From positions 1-64,000 of the forward strand of contig JBNMKO010000005.1 of assembly GCA_050874385.1 (NCBI GenBank): a stretch of DNA of 64,000 bases, given 5' to 3'. Shown here in pieces: positions 34,017-42,942 of the stretch (within the stretch, counting starts at the first letter, position 1; the number at the start of each line of letters is the position of its first letter). A model generated the notes under the pieces. The model saw nothing but the letters and a program-made list of their open reading frames with translations, ran no database searches and had not been told where the DNA came from. Made by a program: the position numbers and the translations under genes. This DNA is from CAG-882 sp050874385 (GTDB taxonomy: Bacteria; Bacillota; Clostridia; Lachnospirales; Lachnospiraceae).

Positions 34017-36581
34017 ATGTACGCAGTTGATTTGAAAGTAAATTATCTTAAAAATCCTATGGGAATAGACATCAAGGCTCCGCGTTTTATGTGGAAATGT
34101 GAGGACGGAGTGAGGCAGAGCGCATGGCAGCTTATTTGTGAGGACAGCGAGGGAAATGTGCTGTGGGACAGCAAAAAAAGGGACGGCTCCTCGATGAGAT
34201 GCACCTACAAGGGAAGGCCGTTAAAAAGCCGTGTCCGTGCGTACTGGCGGGTAAAGTTGTGGGACGAAAACAAAAAAGAGGGTGAATGGTCAGAGAAAGC
34301 TTATTTTGAGTTTGGACTTTTGCAGCCCTCCGACTGGAAAGCCAAGTGGATTACAGGAAATTACAGGGTAAACAGGAAAAAGCGCTACCCGGTTGACTGC
34401 TTTTTAAAGGAACTTGAGATTGAAGGACAGGTTAAAAGGGCAAGGCTTTACATAACAGCGTGTGGACTGTATGAGGCAAGGCTTGACGGGGAAAAGATAG
34501 GAGATTTCTGCCTTGCGCCGGGCATCACGGATTACCGGAAGAGAGTGCAGTATCAGACCTACGATGTGACTGACATGTTGGGCGATGGAAAGCATGAGTT
34601 TACGGTCTCTTTGGCGGATGGCTGGTACCGAGGGAGCACGGGCGCGTGGGGCTTAAAAAATCAGTACGGAACCGAGACGAAGTTTCTCGCACAGCTTGAA
34701 ATAGAATACGCCGACGGGCGCAGTAAAACGGTGGTGTCGGACGAGAGTTTCCGCTGGTCGAATGACGGAAAAATCCGCTTTGCCGACAACAAGGATGGTG
34801 AAATCATTGAGGCGTTCAGAAAACCTTCATATAGTGGTACAGCCAAGCTTACAAGCCACAATGTCGTTCCGACGGCTTCAAACAATGTTGCGGTGGTCGA
34901 AAAGGAACATTTTTCCGCAAAGCTTACAAGAACTCCAAACGGGAGAAAACTATTCGATTTTGGTCAAAATATGGCAGGATATATCAGTTTTACCGTGAAA
35001 GCCAAGAAGGGGCAGAAGATAAAAATCCGACTTGGCGAGCTTATCGGAGAAGACGGAAACCTCACACTCGACAATATTCAGTGCAAGAGAAAAAATTTTG
35101 CGACACCGCTTCAGCAGATTATCTACACATGCAAGGACGGCGTAAACGATTACAAGACGACTTTTGCAGTGTTCGGTTTCAGATATGCGGAAATTGACAC
35201 AAAAGTTGATATCGGCGAGGGGGATGTCACCGCGATTGCAGTGTATTCGGATATCGAGCAGACGGGATTTTTCAATTGCTCAAACGAGCTGGTAAATAAG
35301 CTTGTGGATATAACGGCGTGGTCGACTAAGAGCAACAGCCTCGACATTCCAACCGACTGTCCGACGAGGGAGAGGCATGGCTGGACGGGTGACGCGCAGA
35401 TTTTCTTTGAGACGGCGGCATATCTTTTTGACTATGCGGCTTTTTCGGAAAAATATATCACAGATGTCTACGACGGTCAGAAAGCGAGCGGAATACTTCC
35501 GCAGATTGCACCGGGCGGCGGAGTAAATTCCTACATGAAGTGGATGGATGGAAGTGTCGGCTGGTCGGATGTGGGTGTTCTCATTCCATACAGATTTGCA
35601 AAGATGTATGGTGACGACGAGATACTTACACGATATTACAGCCGTATGAAAAAATATGCGCGCTTTATGATAAGCCGCTGCGGAAAATGGGGAGGTATTC
35701 TTGCCGAGAATGTTAAAGGTTTGTCAAATGAAGCGAGAAGATATCTTGTAAATAAAGGACAGAGCTACGGCGAGTGGGCTGAACCCGAGGAGGTTCACAA
35801 GATGCACTGGAGCGACTGTTCTGCACCTCACCCGGAGGTTTCGACGGCGTACACAGCTTATGTGCTCGGTCTTATGGCAGAGATTGCGGCAAAGCTCGGG
35901 AAAAATAAGGATGAGAAAATTTTCCGCACTTACAGCGATGGCTGCAAGAGGGCTTATCAGGAATTGGTGAGGACGGATAAATACTCTCTTGACACTGACC
36001 GTCAGGCAAATCTTGTGCGCCCGCTGGCGTTTGGTCTTTTGGATGAAAAGCAGACGGAGTATGCAAAAAAACGTCTTATAAAGGCGCTTGAACACTATGA
36101 CTGGAGACTTGGAACAGGATTTTTGTCCACACCGCTCATTCTCCATGTTCTTGAGGGCTACGATATCGACAGTGCCTATAGACTTCTTGAAAATGAAAAA
36201 ATGCCGGGATGGCTTTTCATGCCAAAGTCGGGTGCGACCACAATATGGGAGTCGTGGGAAGGAACACAGGCACAGAACGGTATTGCCTCGCTTAACCATT
36301 ACTCAAAAGGAGCAGTGTGCGAGTGGCTGTTTAGAAGCATGTGCGGAATTGAGCTGGCAGGGGAAAATCATTTCCGCATAGAGCCGAAGCCGGGAGGACA
36401 TTTTACATTTGCAAGGGCATCGTATAACAGCGTATATGGAAAAGTTGAGAGTGGTTGGGAATACAAGGACAACAAGCTTGAATTTTCCGTGACAGTTCCT
36501 GCTAACTGCACCGTTGAAATCTGTCTGCCGGGTAAAGAGCCGGAGACGGTTGGAGCGGGAGTGTATTTGAGGGAGGTTTAA
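34017..36581 (+). CDS. GH78 alpha-L-rhamnosidase
   Basis: 854 residues, no signal peptide. It begins with an Fn3-like domain (LKVNYLKNPMGIDIKAPRFMW), then the rhamnosidase N-terminal and concanavalin-like domains (ARLYITACGLYEARLDGEKIGD; LADGWYRGSTGAWG), and the catalytic (alpha/alpha)6 barrel with DIPTDCPTRERHGWTGDAQ at about residues 443-461, holding the acidic residues of the active site. The C-terminal beta-sandwich contains ATTIWESWEG near 740-750, the family's catalytic-base Glu region. It releases terminal L-rhamnose from rhamnogalacturonan side chains or plant glycosides. Starts one base after the symporter stop. Confidence 0.95.
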   Translation: MYAVDLKVNYLKNPMGIDIKAPRFMWKCEDGVRQSAWQLICEDSEGNVLWDSKKRDGSSMRCTYKGRPLKSRVRAYWRVKLWDENKKEGEWSEKAYFEFGLLQPSDWKAKWITGNYRVNRKKRYPVDCFLKELEIEGQVKRARLYITACGLYEARLDGEKIGDFCLAPGITDYRKRVQYQTYDVTDMLGDGKHEFTVSLADGWYRGSTGAWGLKNQYGTETKFLAQLEIEYADGRSKTVVSDESFRWSNDGKIRFADNKDGEIIEAFRKPSYSGTAKLTSHNVVPTASNNVAVVEKEHFSAKLTRTPNGRKLFDFGQNMAGYISFTVKAKKGQKIKIRLGELIGEDGNLTLDNIQCKRKNFATPLQQIIYTCKDGVNDYKTTFAVFGFRYAEIDTKVDIGEGDVTAIAVYSDIEQTGFFNCSNELVNKLVDITAWSTKSNSLDIPTDCPTRERHGWTGDAQIFFETAAYLFDYAAFSEKYITDVYDGQKASGILPQIAPGGGVNSYMKWMDGSVGWSDVGVLIPYRFAKMYGDDEILTRYYSRMKKYARFMISRCGKWGGILAENVKGLSNEARRYLVNKGQSYGEWAEPEEVHKMHWSDCSAPHPEVSTAYTAYVLGLMAEIAAKLGKNKDEKIFRTYSDGCKRAYQELVRTDKYSLDTDRQANLVRPLAFGLLDEKQTEYAKKRLIKALEHYDWRLGTGFLSTPLILHVLEGYDIDSAYRLLENEKMPGWLFMPKSGATTIWESWEGTQAQNGIASLNHYSKGAVCEWLFRSMCGIELAGENHFRIEPKPGGHFTFARASYNSVYGKVESGWEYKDNKLEFSVTVPANCTVEICLPGKEPETVGAGVYLREV

Positions 36582-36670
36582 TCAGAAATAATAGAATAAT
36601 ATTCATCGGAAACCATAACAAACACGCTCTGTGAATTTCTCATGGGTCGGCATTGAATGGTTAAATCAAA

Positions 36671-36711
36671 GAAGGCTTCAGAGAGCAGCTTAGGCATCTC
36701 TGAAGTCTTTT
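36671..36711. terminator. Convergent terminator overlapping the end of the AraC gene
   Basis: AAGGCTTCAGAGA pairs with TCTCTGAAGTCTT across a short loop, followed by TTTT on the plus strand. The right arm is inside the last codons of the AraC gene, so one hairpin serves both converging genes. Confidence 0.7.
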
Positions 36712-37898
36712 GGTGTCATTCCTGTTTGTTTTTTAAATACGTTCTGAAAATATCCCTGTGAGGAAAAACCTAGATATGTTGAAATTTCCAAGATAGATTT
36801 TTGAGTATTTTTAAGATAATCCTTTGCGCGTTCTATCTGCTGTTTTTGTATGTAGGATGAGAGCGTATGCCCGGTCTCCTTTTTGAACCTCGTGGACAGA
36901 TAGCTTCGGCTTATATAGAGGTCTTTTGCCATCTGTCCGACGGTTATGCCGTCTGTGAGATGTTCCCTTACATAGCCTGTGACGGTTCGCAGGAATTTAT
37001 TGTATCGGGTGCCGTCATGGAGTTTTGCCACAAGCGAGGTGTAGTCTAAAACCATGTGATATTGCAGGTTCATAATCTGTTCCGGTTCGGTGTGATTTTC
37101 ACAGTGCTGTATGTAGCGGTCACTGAGCGACAGGGCTTCCTCCGTGGGAAGACCGCCAAGAATGGCAGCTCTTGAAACTAAGGTGGCGGAGGAGATAAAG
37201 ATATTTTTAAGCTGTCTTAAATATGTCTTGGCAACTTTTCCGGGACGACCTGCCGAGCTGGTCTCTACAAGTTCTAAAAGTCCTTCCATGTCACCGTTTT
37301 GCACGAACTGTAACATGCGTGTCTCAAATTCGTAGGTTGTGTGTTCGTCAGGATAAAAATTGTCGTCGTTGGACATAGCAGAAATATTTGGCAGAGCATT
37401 TTCCGGTGGTAAAAAATTTTTATTCTGTGCCGGAACGGTTGACATGGAGTCATATATGGCGATGTCTGAAATTTCAATTTTTTCTTCACTTATAAAATAA
37501 TAAATCAGGCAAAGCTCGCGCAGGAACAATTCGAGCGGCATCGGGGTAATGCTGCGCATAAGGTTTTGATAGAGTTCCATATAATTTGCTTTCATGTCAA
37601 GCAGAAACATAAACTCGCGTATTTTTTCCCTTGAAGGAGCTATCTGATATGTAGGCCCGATTACAAATCGCAGATTTGAACAACTGATAATGCCATAAAA
37701 CTGCTCATACGGCGTTACATAATAGCTCACAGCCTGCCCGATAGCCATGAAGCTGTCAAGAAAAGGCGCTGCCGGGTCTTTTGGAAAATGAGTGGGGTCG
37801 AAGTAGTTGACAAGCTTGTTGTCCATGTACACGCGGATTGGGATGCGGGTCAGGGAAGAAATATGATTTGCAATATATTCTGAGTCAATTTCGCGCAT
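36690..37898 (-). CDS. AraC-family transcription regulator
   Basis: 402 residues. The N-terminal ~290 residues form an uncharacterised sensor region (IPIRVYMDNKLVNYFDPTHFPKDP...). The C-terminal ~100 residues are an AraC-type HTH: ITVGQMAKDLYISRSYLSTRFKKETG and ILEISTYLGFSSQGYFQNVFKKQTG ending PKDFRDA. AGGAGG precedes the start. It lies nine bases after the stop of the LysR gene on the same strand, so two different regulators are co-transcribed. It converges on the GH78 operon, a plausible target. Confidence 0.92.
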   Translation of the reverse strand: MREIDSEYIANHISSLTRIPIRVYMDNKLVNYFDPTHFPKDPAAPFLDSFMAIGQAVSYYVTPYEQFYGIISCSNLRFVIGPTYQIAPSREKIREFMFLLDMKANYMELYQNLMRSITPMPLELFLRELCLIYYFISEEKIEISDIAIYDSMSTVPAQNKNFLPPENALPNISAMSNDDNFYPDEHTTYEFETRMLQFVQNGDMEGLLELVETSSAGRPGKVAKTYLRQLKNIFISSATLVSRAAILGGLPTEEALSLSDRYIQHCENHTEPEQIMNLQYHMVLDYTSLVAKLHDGTRYNKFLRTVTGYVREHLTDGITVGQMAKDLYISRSYLSTRFKKETGHTLSSYIQKQQIERAKDYLKNTQKSILEISTYLGFSSQGYFQNVFKKQTGMTPKDFRDA

Positions 37899-37907
37899 GA
37901 AAACCTC

Positions 37908-38792
37908 CTATAAAAATTGTTCCTTGAGGATTTGTGCAAATTCTTCAATGTAAAATCCTGAGTTGTCTGTTCGCCAGAACGCGCAGTAGGTTTTGGTGAT
38001 TGGTGCACCGTTTCTAAGGAGCGGTATTCTGCTGACGGCGGTGTCAAACCAAGCCTGCTCGCCAATCACATCGACGGGCATGTAACCCTGTCCAGTTATG
38101 ATTTTTAGGCGCGCTTCCTGAACGGTGTCGGCAAATAGAAATTCGCCGTGCAGCCCGACAATCTCATCATAGTAGCGTTGTTCCTCCTGTTGTCCGGCGG
38201 GGTTGATTACCAGAATACATGGAATATTTTTGAGGTCGGAAATATCAAGCTCACTAAGCCTGCTAAGTGGATTTCTTGCGGAAATCTCGACGTATGTGCG
38301 GCTTTCGGACAGAATTTCATTGTTGTACGCATCTGAAAAGGCGCGGCGTTGGTCATTAAGTGCGAGGTCAATTGTGCCATTTTCCATAGCGTGGTACAGC
38401 TCCTCGTGGCTTCCGACCATAATCTGGATATCAACGGTTGGATATTTTTCCGAAAAAAGAGCGACAGCCTCCGAAAATTCATTTCCATAATAGCCCTTAT
38501 AATATCCAAGTTTTAGCACGGCTCTGTCATTGTCCGCAATTTTTTTTGTCTCATTTATCAATCTTTTTATATCACCTGAAATAACAAGACTTTTTCTGTA
38601 AAAATGCTCTCCCGCCGGAGTGAGTGAGAATGTGCGGTTGTGGCGCTCTAACAGCTTAACGCCAAGCTCGTCCTCAAGCTTTTTTATCTGCTGTGAGATT
38701 GCCGACTGCGAGACATGGCACTGCTCGGCGGCTAGGTAGAAATTGCCATTTTCAATTACGGATTGGAAGTATTCAAGTTGTCTTAACAGCAT
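37908..38792 (-). CDS. LysR-family transcription regulator
   Basis: 294 residues. HTH MLLRQLEYFQSVIENGNFYLAAEQ then CHVSQSAISQQIKKLEDELG, then a LysR substrate-binding domain (LKLGYYKGYYGNEFSEAVALF). AGGAGG precedes the ATG. First gene of a two-regulator operon with the AraC gene. Confidence 0.94.
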   Translation of the reverse strand: MLLRQLEYFQSVIENGNFYLAAEQCHVSQSAISQQIKKLEDELGVKLLERHNRTFSLTPAGEHFYRKSLVISGDIKRLINETKKIADNDRAVLKLGYYKGYYGNEFSEAVALFSEKYPTVDIQIMVGSHEELYHAMENGTIDLALNDQRRAFSDAYNNEILSESRTYVEISARNPLSRLSELDISDLKNIPCILVINPAGQQEEQRYYDEIVGLHGEFLFADTVQEARLKIITGQGYMPVDVIGEQAWFDTAVSRIPLLRNGAPITKTYCAFWRTDNSGFYIEEFAQILKEQFL

Positions 38793-38845
38793 TGGTTTCC
38801 TCCTGATTATTTATAGTTTGTTTTGGTAAATCAAACTGGAATTGT

Positions 38846-39094
38846 TCATTCGTAAATTTTTCCCATATACAATATTTTTGCAAATGTTTTGTAATCCATT
38901 TTATCCCAATCAATATTATGCTCAAAAGGATAACAGTCATCTATCCAGCTTGCTATCTGTCCTATGTAATCAGTAAGAGTATTGTTTATCCATTCTTCAG
39001 GATGTTCTTTTGCGTTCATGGCTAAATCAACAACAAAATTCAGAAAATCATCCATATTATCAATATTATTTATCCGTTCCACTGGATTTTCCAT
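38846..39094 (-). CDS. Small acidic protein, DUF7660-like
   Basis: 82 residues. The pattern MDDFLNFVVDLAMNAKEHPEEWINNTLTDYIGQIASWIDD then a C-terminal DYKTFAKILYMGKIYE matches small barnase-inhibitor-neighbourhood proteins of the DUF7660 type (recalled, not searched). Such proteins are sometimes immunity-like, but no toxin gene is adjacent. AAGGAGA precedes the ATG. Single gene, 53 bases upstream of the LysR gene and in the same direction. Confidence 0.7.
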   Translation of the reverse strand: MENPVERINNIDNMDDFLNFVVDLAMNAKEHPEEWINNTLTDYIGQIASWIDDCYPFEHNIDWDKMDYKTFAKILYMGKIYE

Positions 39095-39382
39095 AATATA
39101 TTCTCCTTCAACGTTCTAGTATCCCTCGCTTTCAGCTCAGTCAATTTCGATTTATTTAATCTAAAAAATATAACCATTGTATAATTGCCATTATATATTG
39201 ATAACATTTACTTATCAATATGTAAAGTATAAAGAATTGATTGAGAAGTGATATCACATTAAAATATGAAGCATAAGCAATATGTTTATAGATAATTGTA
39301 AAATAAAAAATTCGTAATGACAAAGAGAAATATATCAAAGTTTTCAATTATCTATATATCATCACTAAACGGAGGCAGCAAT

Positions 39383-39901
39383 ATGGAGCAGAATTTGATT
39401 ATCTATTATTCACGCAAGGGTGAGAATTATGTGAATGGAAGAATTGAGGATTTGAAGAAGGGCAACACAGAAATCTGTGCGGAGTTTATAAAGGATGCAG
39501 TCGGCGGCGACTTGTTCGAGATAAGCACTGTTACTGATTATTCCAAGGACTACCACAGATGTACCGAGGAGGCAAAGAGGGAGATTAACGAGAACGCGCG
39601 CCCGGAGCTTACACATTATCTTGGTGATATCAGCGCGTACAAGAATGTATTTGTCTGCGGTCCATGCTGGTGGGGAACATATCCGATGGCGGTGTTCACA
39701 CAGCTTGAGAAGCTTGATTTTAGCGGAAAAAAGGTAATGGCGCTTATGACACATGAGGGAAGCGGACTTGGAAATGCCGAGCGCGATTTGAAGAAGCTTT
39801 GCAAGGGCGCGACCTTTGGAACTGGTATTGCAATCCACGGGGCAGATGCGGCAAAATCGCAGAAGGCGGTTGCGGATTGGGCGAAAAAGAATGTGGGGTA
39901 G
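39383..39901 (+). CDS. Flavodoxin-like protein
   Basis: 172 residues from the ATG at 39383, preceded by GGAGG (39371-39375); an upstream in-frame ATG at 39317 is not supported. IIYYSRKGENYVNGRI is the FMN-binding P-loop region, CGPCWWGTYPMAVFTQLEKLDFSGKKVMALMTHEGSGLG is the second flavin loop and core strand. A cytoplasmic electron carrier or NAD(P)H quinone reductase-like protein. One of three flavodoxin-like genes between 39 and 46.5 kb. Confidence 0.9.
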   Translation: MEQNLIIYYSRKGENYVNGRIEDLKKGNTEICAEFIKDAVGGDLFEISTVTDYSKDYHRCTEEAKREINENARPELTHYLGDISAYKNVFVCGPCWWGTYPMAVFTQLEKLDFSGKKVMALMTHEGSGLGNAERDLKKLCKGATFGTGIAIHGADAAKSQKAVADWAKKNVG

Positions 39902-39957
39902 GAAATATTAGTGTCGATTAGAGACATTATTATTTACTGTTGAAGTTTTAAATATAG

Positions 39958-39996
39958 AAAAGCCGGAGGGTTATTGGTGAACCTTGCGGCTTTTTT
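39958..39996 (+). terminator. Intrinsic terminator after flavodoxin gene
   Basis: AAAAGCCG (39958-39965) and CGGCTTTTTT (39987-39996) with an inner GGGTT/AACC stem. Confidence 0.85.
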
Positions 39997-40062
39997 AGCG
40001 TTTCTTTGGGAATATATTTTTATATGTGTGAAGAGTTGAAATTGTTTAAGAAAATTTGCAGA

Positions 40063-40101
40063 ATGCAATATATTGCATTTTACGATGAGGAGTGATATAT
40101 T
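40063..40101 (+). promoter_or_regulatory. Palindromic operator overlapping the GntR gene promoter
   Basis: Perfect 16-bp palindrome ATGCAATATATTGCAT at 40063-40078. Its right end supplies a -35 TTGCAT (40073-40078), followed by 17 bases and a -10 TATATT (40096-40101). This is a natural autorepression site for the adjacent FadR/GntR-type regulator (inference). Confidence 0.7.
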
Positions 40102-40123
40102 ATAAAACATGGAGGTGATTATT

Positions 40124-40783
40124 ATGCCGGTTCCTATTAATTATAAGGCTGAAAAACCGTTATCAGCTAAGGAAAGGGCTTTTAGACAAATTCAGGAGTG
40201 GATTATTGACGGAACTCTTATGCCGGGGGAAAAGATTAATGACACAGATTTGGCAAAGGCTATTAATATAAGTCGCACTCCGGTAAGGGAAGCACTTCAA
40301 ATGTTAAATCAGCAAGGTTTTGTTTCTATGAAACCGGGTGTTGCGACTTATGTAAATGAGTCAAATCCGAATGATTTGAATAAATTATTGCCGCCGCTTG
40401 CCGCATTACAGTCGTTAGCAGCGGAACTTGCCATAGAAATTATTGATGAGAATACAATAAAATTACTTTGTGATTATAATTTAATTTTTGAAGAAGCGCT
40501 AAAAAAACAAGATTATTATAAAGCATTAAAACAGGACGAATTATTTCACAAAACGATTGTCGCCCAATGTGATAATTCGTATCTTACTAATATGACGGAA
40601 ATGCTTCAGGCGCATGTGCGTAAGCTTTTTTTTCAAAAAGCCATTATTTTGACACTAAATTCTGTGGAAGAACATAGAGAATTAATTGATGCACTTGAAA
40701 AAAGAAATGCAGATAAAGCATCTTTTGTTGCAAAGCAGAATTGGATGCGCCCAGTGGGAGAATATTTAAAAACCAAAAATTAA
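40124..40783 (+). CDS. GntR-family (FadR/FCD subfamily) regulator
   Basis: 219 residues from the ATG at 40124; GGAGGTG (40111-40117) precedes it and would be inside the gene if the in-frame ATG at 40109 were used. Winged HTH: SAKERAFRQIQEWIIDGTLMPGEKI then DTDLAKAINISRTPVREALQML, followed by an FCD-type helical ligand domain (ELFHKTIVAQCDNSYLTNMTEML). It uses more A/T-ending codons than the upstream polysaccharide clusters, hinting at separate origin. Likely controls itself and the DUF2000 gene 31 bases downstream. Confidence 0.9.
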   Translation: MPVPINYKAEKPLSAKERAFRQIQEWIIDGTLMPGEKINDTDLAKAINISRTPVREALQMLNQQGFVSMKPGVATYVNESNPNDLNKLLPPLAALQSLAAELAIEIIDENTIKLLCDYNLIFEEALKKQDYYKALKQDELFHKTIVAQCDNSYLTNMTEMLQAHVRKLFFQKAIILTLNSVEEHRELIDALEKRNADKASFVAKQNWMRPVGEYLKTKN

Positions 40784-40814
40784 TATTAAAGCATAGCAGA
40801 AAGGAAATCAAAAA

Positions 40815-41237
40815 ATGGATGTCAAAGATGAAAAGTGTGTTATTGTAGTTGATGAGGGAATGGAACTTGGGGTAATTGCAAATGTGACTGCGATACTTTC
40901 TATTTCACTTGGTAAATTACGTCCTGATATTTCTGGCATGGATACTATTGATGCAGAAAATCATATACATAATGGTCTTATTCAGGTTCCTGTACCTGTT
41001 CTCAAAGCTCCGGCAGAAAAGGTTGCACAAATAAGAAACAGGTTGTTTGATGATGATTTTAAGGATGTATCTTGTGTAGATTTTACGAATGTGGCTCAGG
41101 AATGTATGACTTATACTGATTATACAGAGACAATGAAAAAATCGACTAAAGATGACTTATTGTATATGGGAATTGCTGTAGTTGGAAATAAGAAAAAGGT
41201 GAATAAATTGACAGGGAGCCTTGGACTTCTTAGATAA
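40815..41237 (+). CDS. DUF2000 family protein
   Basis: 140 residues. KCVIVVDEGMELGVIANVTAILSISLG at the start and LLYMGIAVVGNKKKVNKLTGSLGLLR at the end are the DUF2000 pattern (peptidyl-tRNA hydrolase-like fold of unknown function). AAAGGAAA precedes the ATG. It is probably co-transcribed with the GntR gene. The family is frequently found beside GntR/Lrp-type regulators. Confidence 0.85.
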   Translation: MDVKDEKCVIVVDEGMELGVIANVTAILSISLGKLRPDISGMDTIDAENHIHNGLIQVPVPVLKAPAEKVAQIRNRLFDDDFKDVSCVDFTNVAQECMTYTDYTETMKKSTKDDLLYMGIAVVGNKKKVNKLTGSLGLLR

Positions 41238-41340
41238 TAAGTTGGATAAAGTATAAAATTTGTTCAATTAGAGTGGAGTTGAGCAGAAGAAAAATAATAT
41301 ATATGGATGAAAGAGAACTGGTAGGAGGAAAACAAAAAAT

Positions 41341-41727
41341 ATGGAAACAAGAGTTGAAGAAGCGGCAAACAAAAAGATGTGCGGTTTTAACTGCGCGCAG
41401 GCGGTGGCTTGCACATACTGCGACCTTGCTGGCATTGATGAGGAGACCATGAAAAGCTTAAATCAGGGCTTTGCGGTGGGAATAGGCGCGAGCATGGAGG
41501 CGACTTGCGGCGCGATTATAGGAGCTGTGAATGTGCTCGGAGCGATAAATAAAAATCCGCAGAAAACCATGAAAAGTTCAAGGAATATAATCACCTCATT
41601 CAAGGAACAGAATGGAACAGTCATTTGTAGAGAATTAAAGGGAATTGACGACGGAGTTGTAAAACGCGAGTGCATTGACTGTGTGAGAGATGCGGCGAGA
41701 CTTCTTGAAAAGGAGTTGGAGGGATAA
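41341..41727 (+). CDS. C_GCAxxG_C_C family redox protein
   Basis: 128 residues. CGFNCAQAVACTYCDLAG near residues 13-30, then FAVGIGASMEATCGAIIGAVNVLGAI, and a late VICRELKGID and RECIDCVRDAARLLE match the cysteine-rich family named after the C-GCAxxG-C-C pattern. These are putative redox proteins; biochemical function is not established. AGGAGGA precedes the ATG. Confidence 0.88.
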   Translation: METRVEEAANKKMCGFNCAQAVACTYCDLAGIDEETMKSLNQGFAVGIGASMEATCGAIIGAVNVLGAINKNPQKTMKSSRNIITSFKEQNGTVICRELKGIDDGVVKRECIDCVRDAARLLEKELEG

Positions 41728-41790
41728 GTTTTTCGGTAAAAAATTCTGTATTCTTTCACATTTTTAATACTATAAAGGAAGTTTAATACG

Positions 41791-41844
41791 ATAAAGAAAG
41801 TCCCCTGATTATATTGCGTGTAGCGATAGGCAGGGGATTTTTTT
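41791..41844 (+). terminator. Hairpin element, copy 2, acting as terminator
   Basis: TCCCCTG (41801-41807) pairs with CAGGGGA (41831-41837), followed by T7 (41838-41844). The loop (ATTATATTGCGTGTAGCGAT) resembles the loops of the elements at 27790 and 57573. Confidence 0.75.
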
Positions 41845-41866
41845 CGTGCAATGCCGATAAATAGTG

Positions 41867-41906
41867 TTATAGGCAAGCGGCAAAGCGGATTGTGGATATC
41901 TGATTG
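41867..41906. repeat. Dispersed palindromic repeat, copy 2
   Basis: Aligns with copy 1 over about 45 bases (GTGTTAT, GGCAAAGCGGATTG, ATATC, GATTG). Core CGGAT (41886-41890), seven bases, ATCTG (41898-41902), with one G-T pair replacing G-C. Confidence 0.65.
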
Positions 41907-42077
41907 AATATTCTGGTGAAATATCAAATTGATTAGTTTAAATTATCAACTTGATAAGAAAAAAGTTTTGATTCAGAAGAAAAAATTAACTATTATGGTA
42001 TCAGACAAAAGAGATTGAGTGATTATTTAACCAAATTAAGTAAGCCCCTACTGATAAACGGCGAAGCAGTTATTTGG

Positions 42078-42116
42078 TTATGAGCAAGCTGCAAGCGGAT
42101 TGCGAATATCCGATTG
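42078..42116. repeat. Dispersed palindromic repeat, copy 3
   Basis: TTATGAGCAAGC, then GCGGATTGC and ATATCCGATTG. Core CGGAT (42096-42100) / ATCCG (42108-42112). It ends 13 bases before the ribosome site of the CMD gene, so it lies in that gene's leader. Confidence 0.65.
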
Positions 42117-42142
42117 GCAATGAAGATTGGAGGAGAGAAGCA

Positions 42143-42898
42143 GTGAGTATTACAAAAAAAGCACAGGAATACCACGAAAAAATGTTTCCGGGTTATCAGT
42201 CAAAATTTTTGGAGACAGACCCGGAATTTATCGAGAGATTTGATAATTTTGCATTTGATGAAGTGGTAAATGAAGAAGGCATGGAATTAGACCAGAAGAC
42301 GAGAATGACATGTGTCTTGGCAGTTTTGCTGGGGTGTCAGGGATTGGATGAGTTTAAGGCAATGCTTCCGGCGGCAATGAACTTTGGTGTAACTCCGGTT
42401 GAGGTAAAGGAGATGGTGTATCAGGCAGTTGACTATCTGGGAATTGGAAGAGTTTTCCCGTTTTTACATGCGGTGAATGATATATTGACTGAAAAGGGTG
42501 TCAATCTTCCATTAGAAGGTCAGGCGACAACCACAATGGAGAACCGTCTTGAAAAAGGTATTCAGGCACAGGTAGATATTTTTGGTGAGGGTATGAAGGA
42601 TTTTTATAAATCCGGTCCGGAGGAATCAAGCCATATCAACAGGTGGCTTGCATCCAACTGTTTTGGGGATTTTTATACAAGAACGGGGCTGGATTATAAG
42701 ACAAGAGAATTGATTACATTTTGTTTTCTGTATGCGCAGGGAGGCTGTGAGCCTCAGCTTATCAGCCATGCGGCAGCAAATATGAGACTTGGAAATGACA
42801 AACAGTTTTTAATTAGTGTCATCTCCCAGTGTCTGCCATTTATCGGGTATCCGAGAACTTTAAATGCACTTCGCTGTATCAATGAAGCTGCAAAGTAA
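42143..42898 (+). CDS. Carboxymuconolactone decarboxylase (CMD) family protein, double domain
   Basis: 251 residues from a GTG at 42143; GGAGGAGAG (42129-42137) precedes it. A longer in-frame start at 42074 would translate the palindromic repeat and is rejected. Two AhpD-like CMD helical domains: RMTCVLAVLLGCQGLDEFKAML then YQAVDYLGIGRVFPFL, and again ELITFCFLYAQGGCEPQLISHAAANMRLG. The classic CxxC redox pair is absent; single cysteines remain. Such proteins act as peroxidase-type reductases or decarboxylases. 44 bases upstream of the SDR gene, so likely an operon. Confidence 0.88.
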   Translation: MSITKKAQEYHEKMFPGYQSKFLETDPEFIERFDNFAFDEVVNEEGMELDQKTRMTCVLAVLLGCQGLDEFKAMLPAAMNFGVTPVEVKEMVYQAVDYLGIGRVFPFLHAVNDILTEKGVNLPLEGQATTTMENRLEKGIQAQVDIFGEGMKDFYKSGPEESSHINRWLASNCFGDFYTRTGLDYKTRELITFCFLYAQGGCEPQLISHAAANMRLGNDKQFLISVISQCLPFIGYPRTLNALRCINEAAK

Positions 42899-42942
42899 AA
42901 AATAATATATTAAATATTTTATAAAAATTGGAGGAAAAGATT

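Larger units (their letters stand above)
41728..42142. other. 415-base gap holding hairpin element and two palindromic repeats
   Basis: No gene seen. It contains the hairpin element at 41791-41844, which doubles as terminator for the C_GCAxxG gene, and two copies of the CGGAT-N7-ATCCG repeat at 41867-41906 and 42078-42116. Confidence 0.6.

Noticed and set aside
41853..41860. GCCGATAA as a second sigma-28 -10 box
   Set aside because: There is no TAAA 15 bases upstream and no motility-type gene follows.
42074..42142. N-terminal extension of the CMD protein from an ATG at 42074
   Set aside because: It would translate the dispersed palindromic repeat; the GTG at 42143 has a proper GGAGGAGAG site and restores the normal family start.
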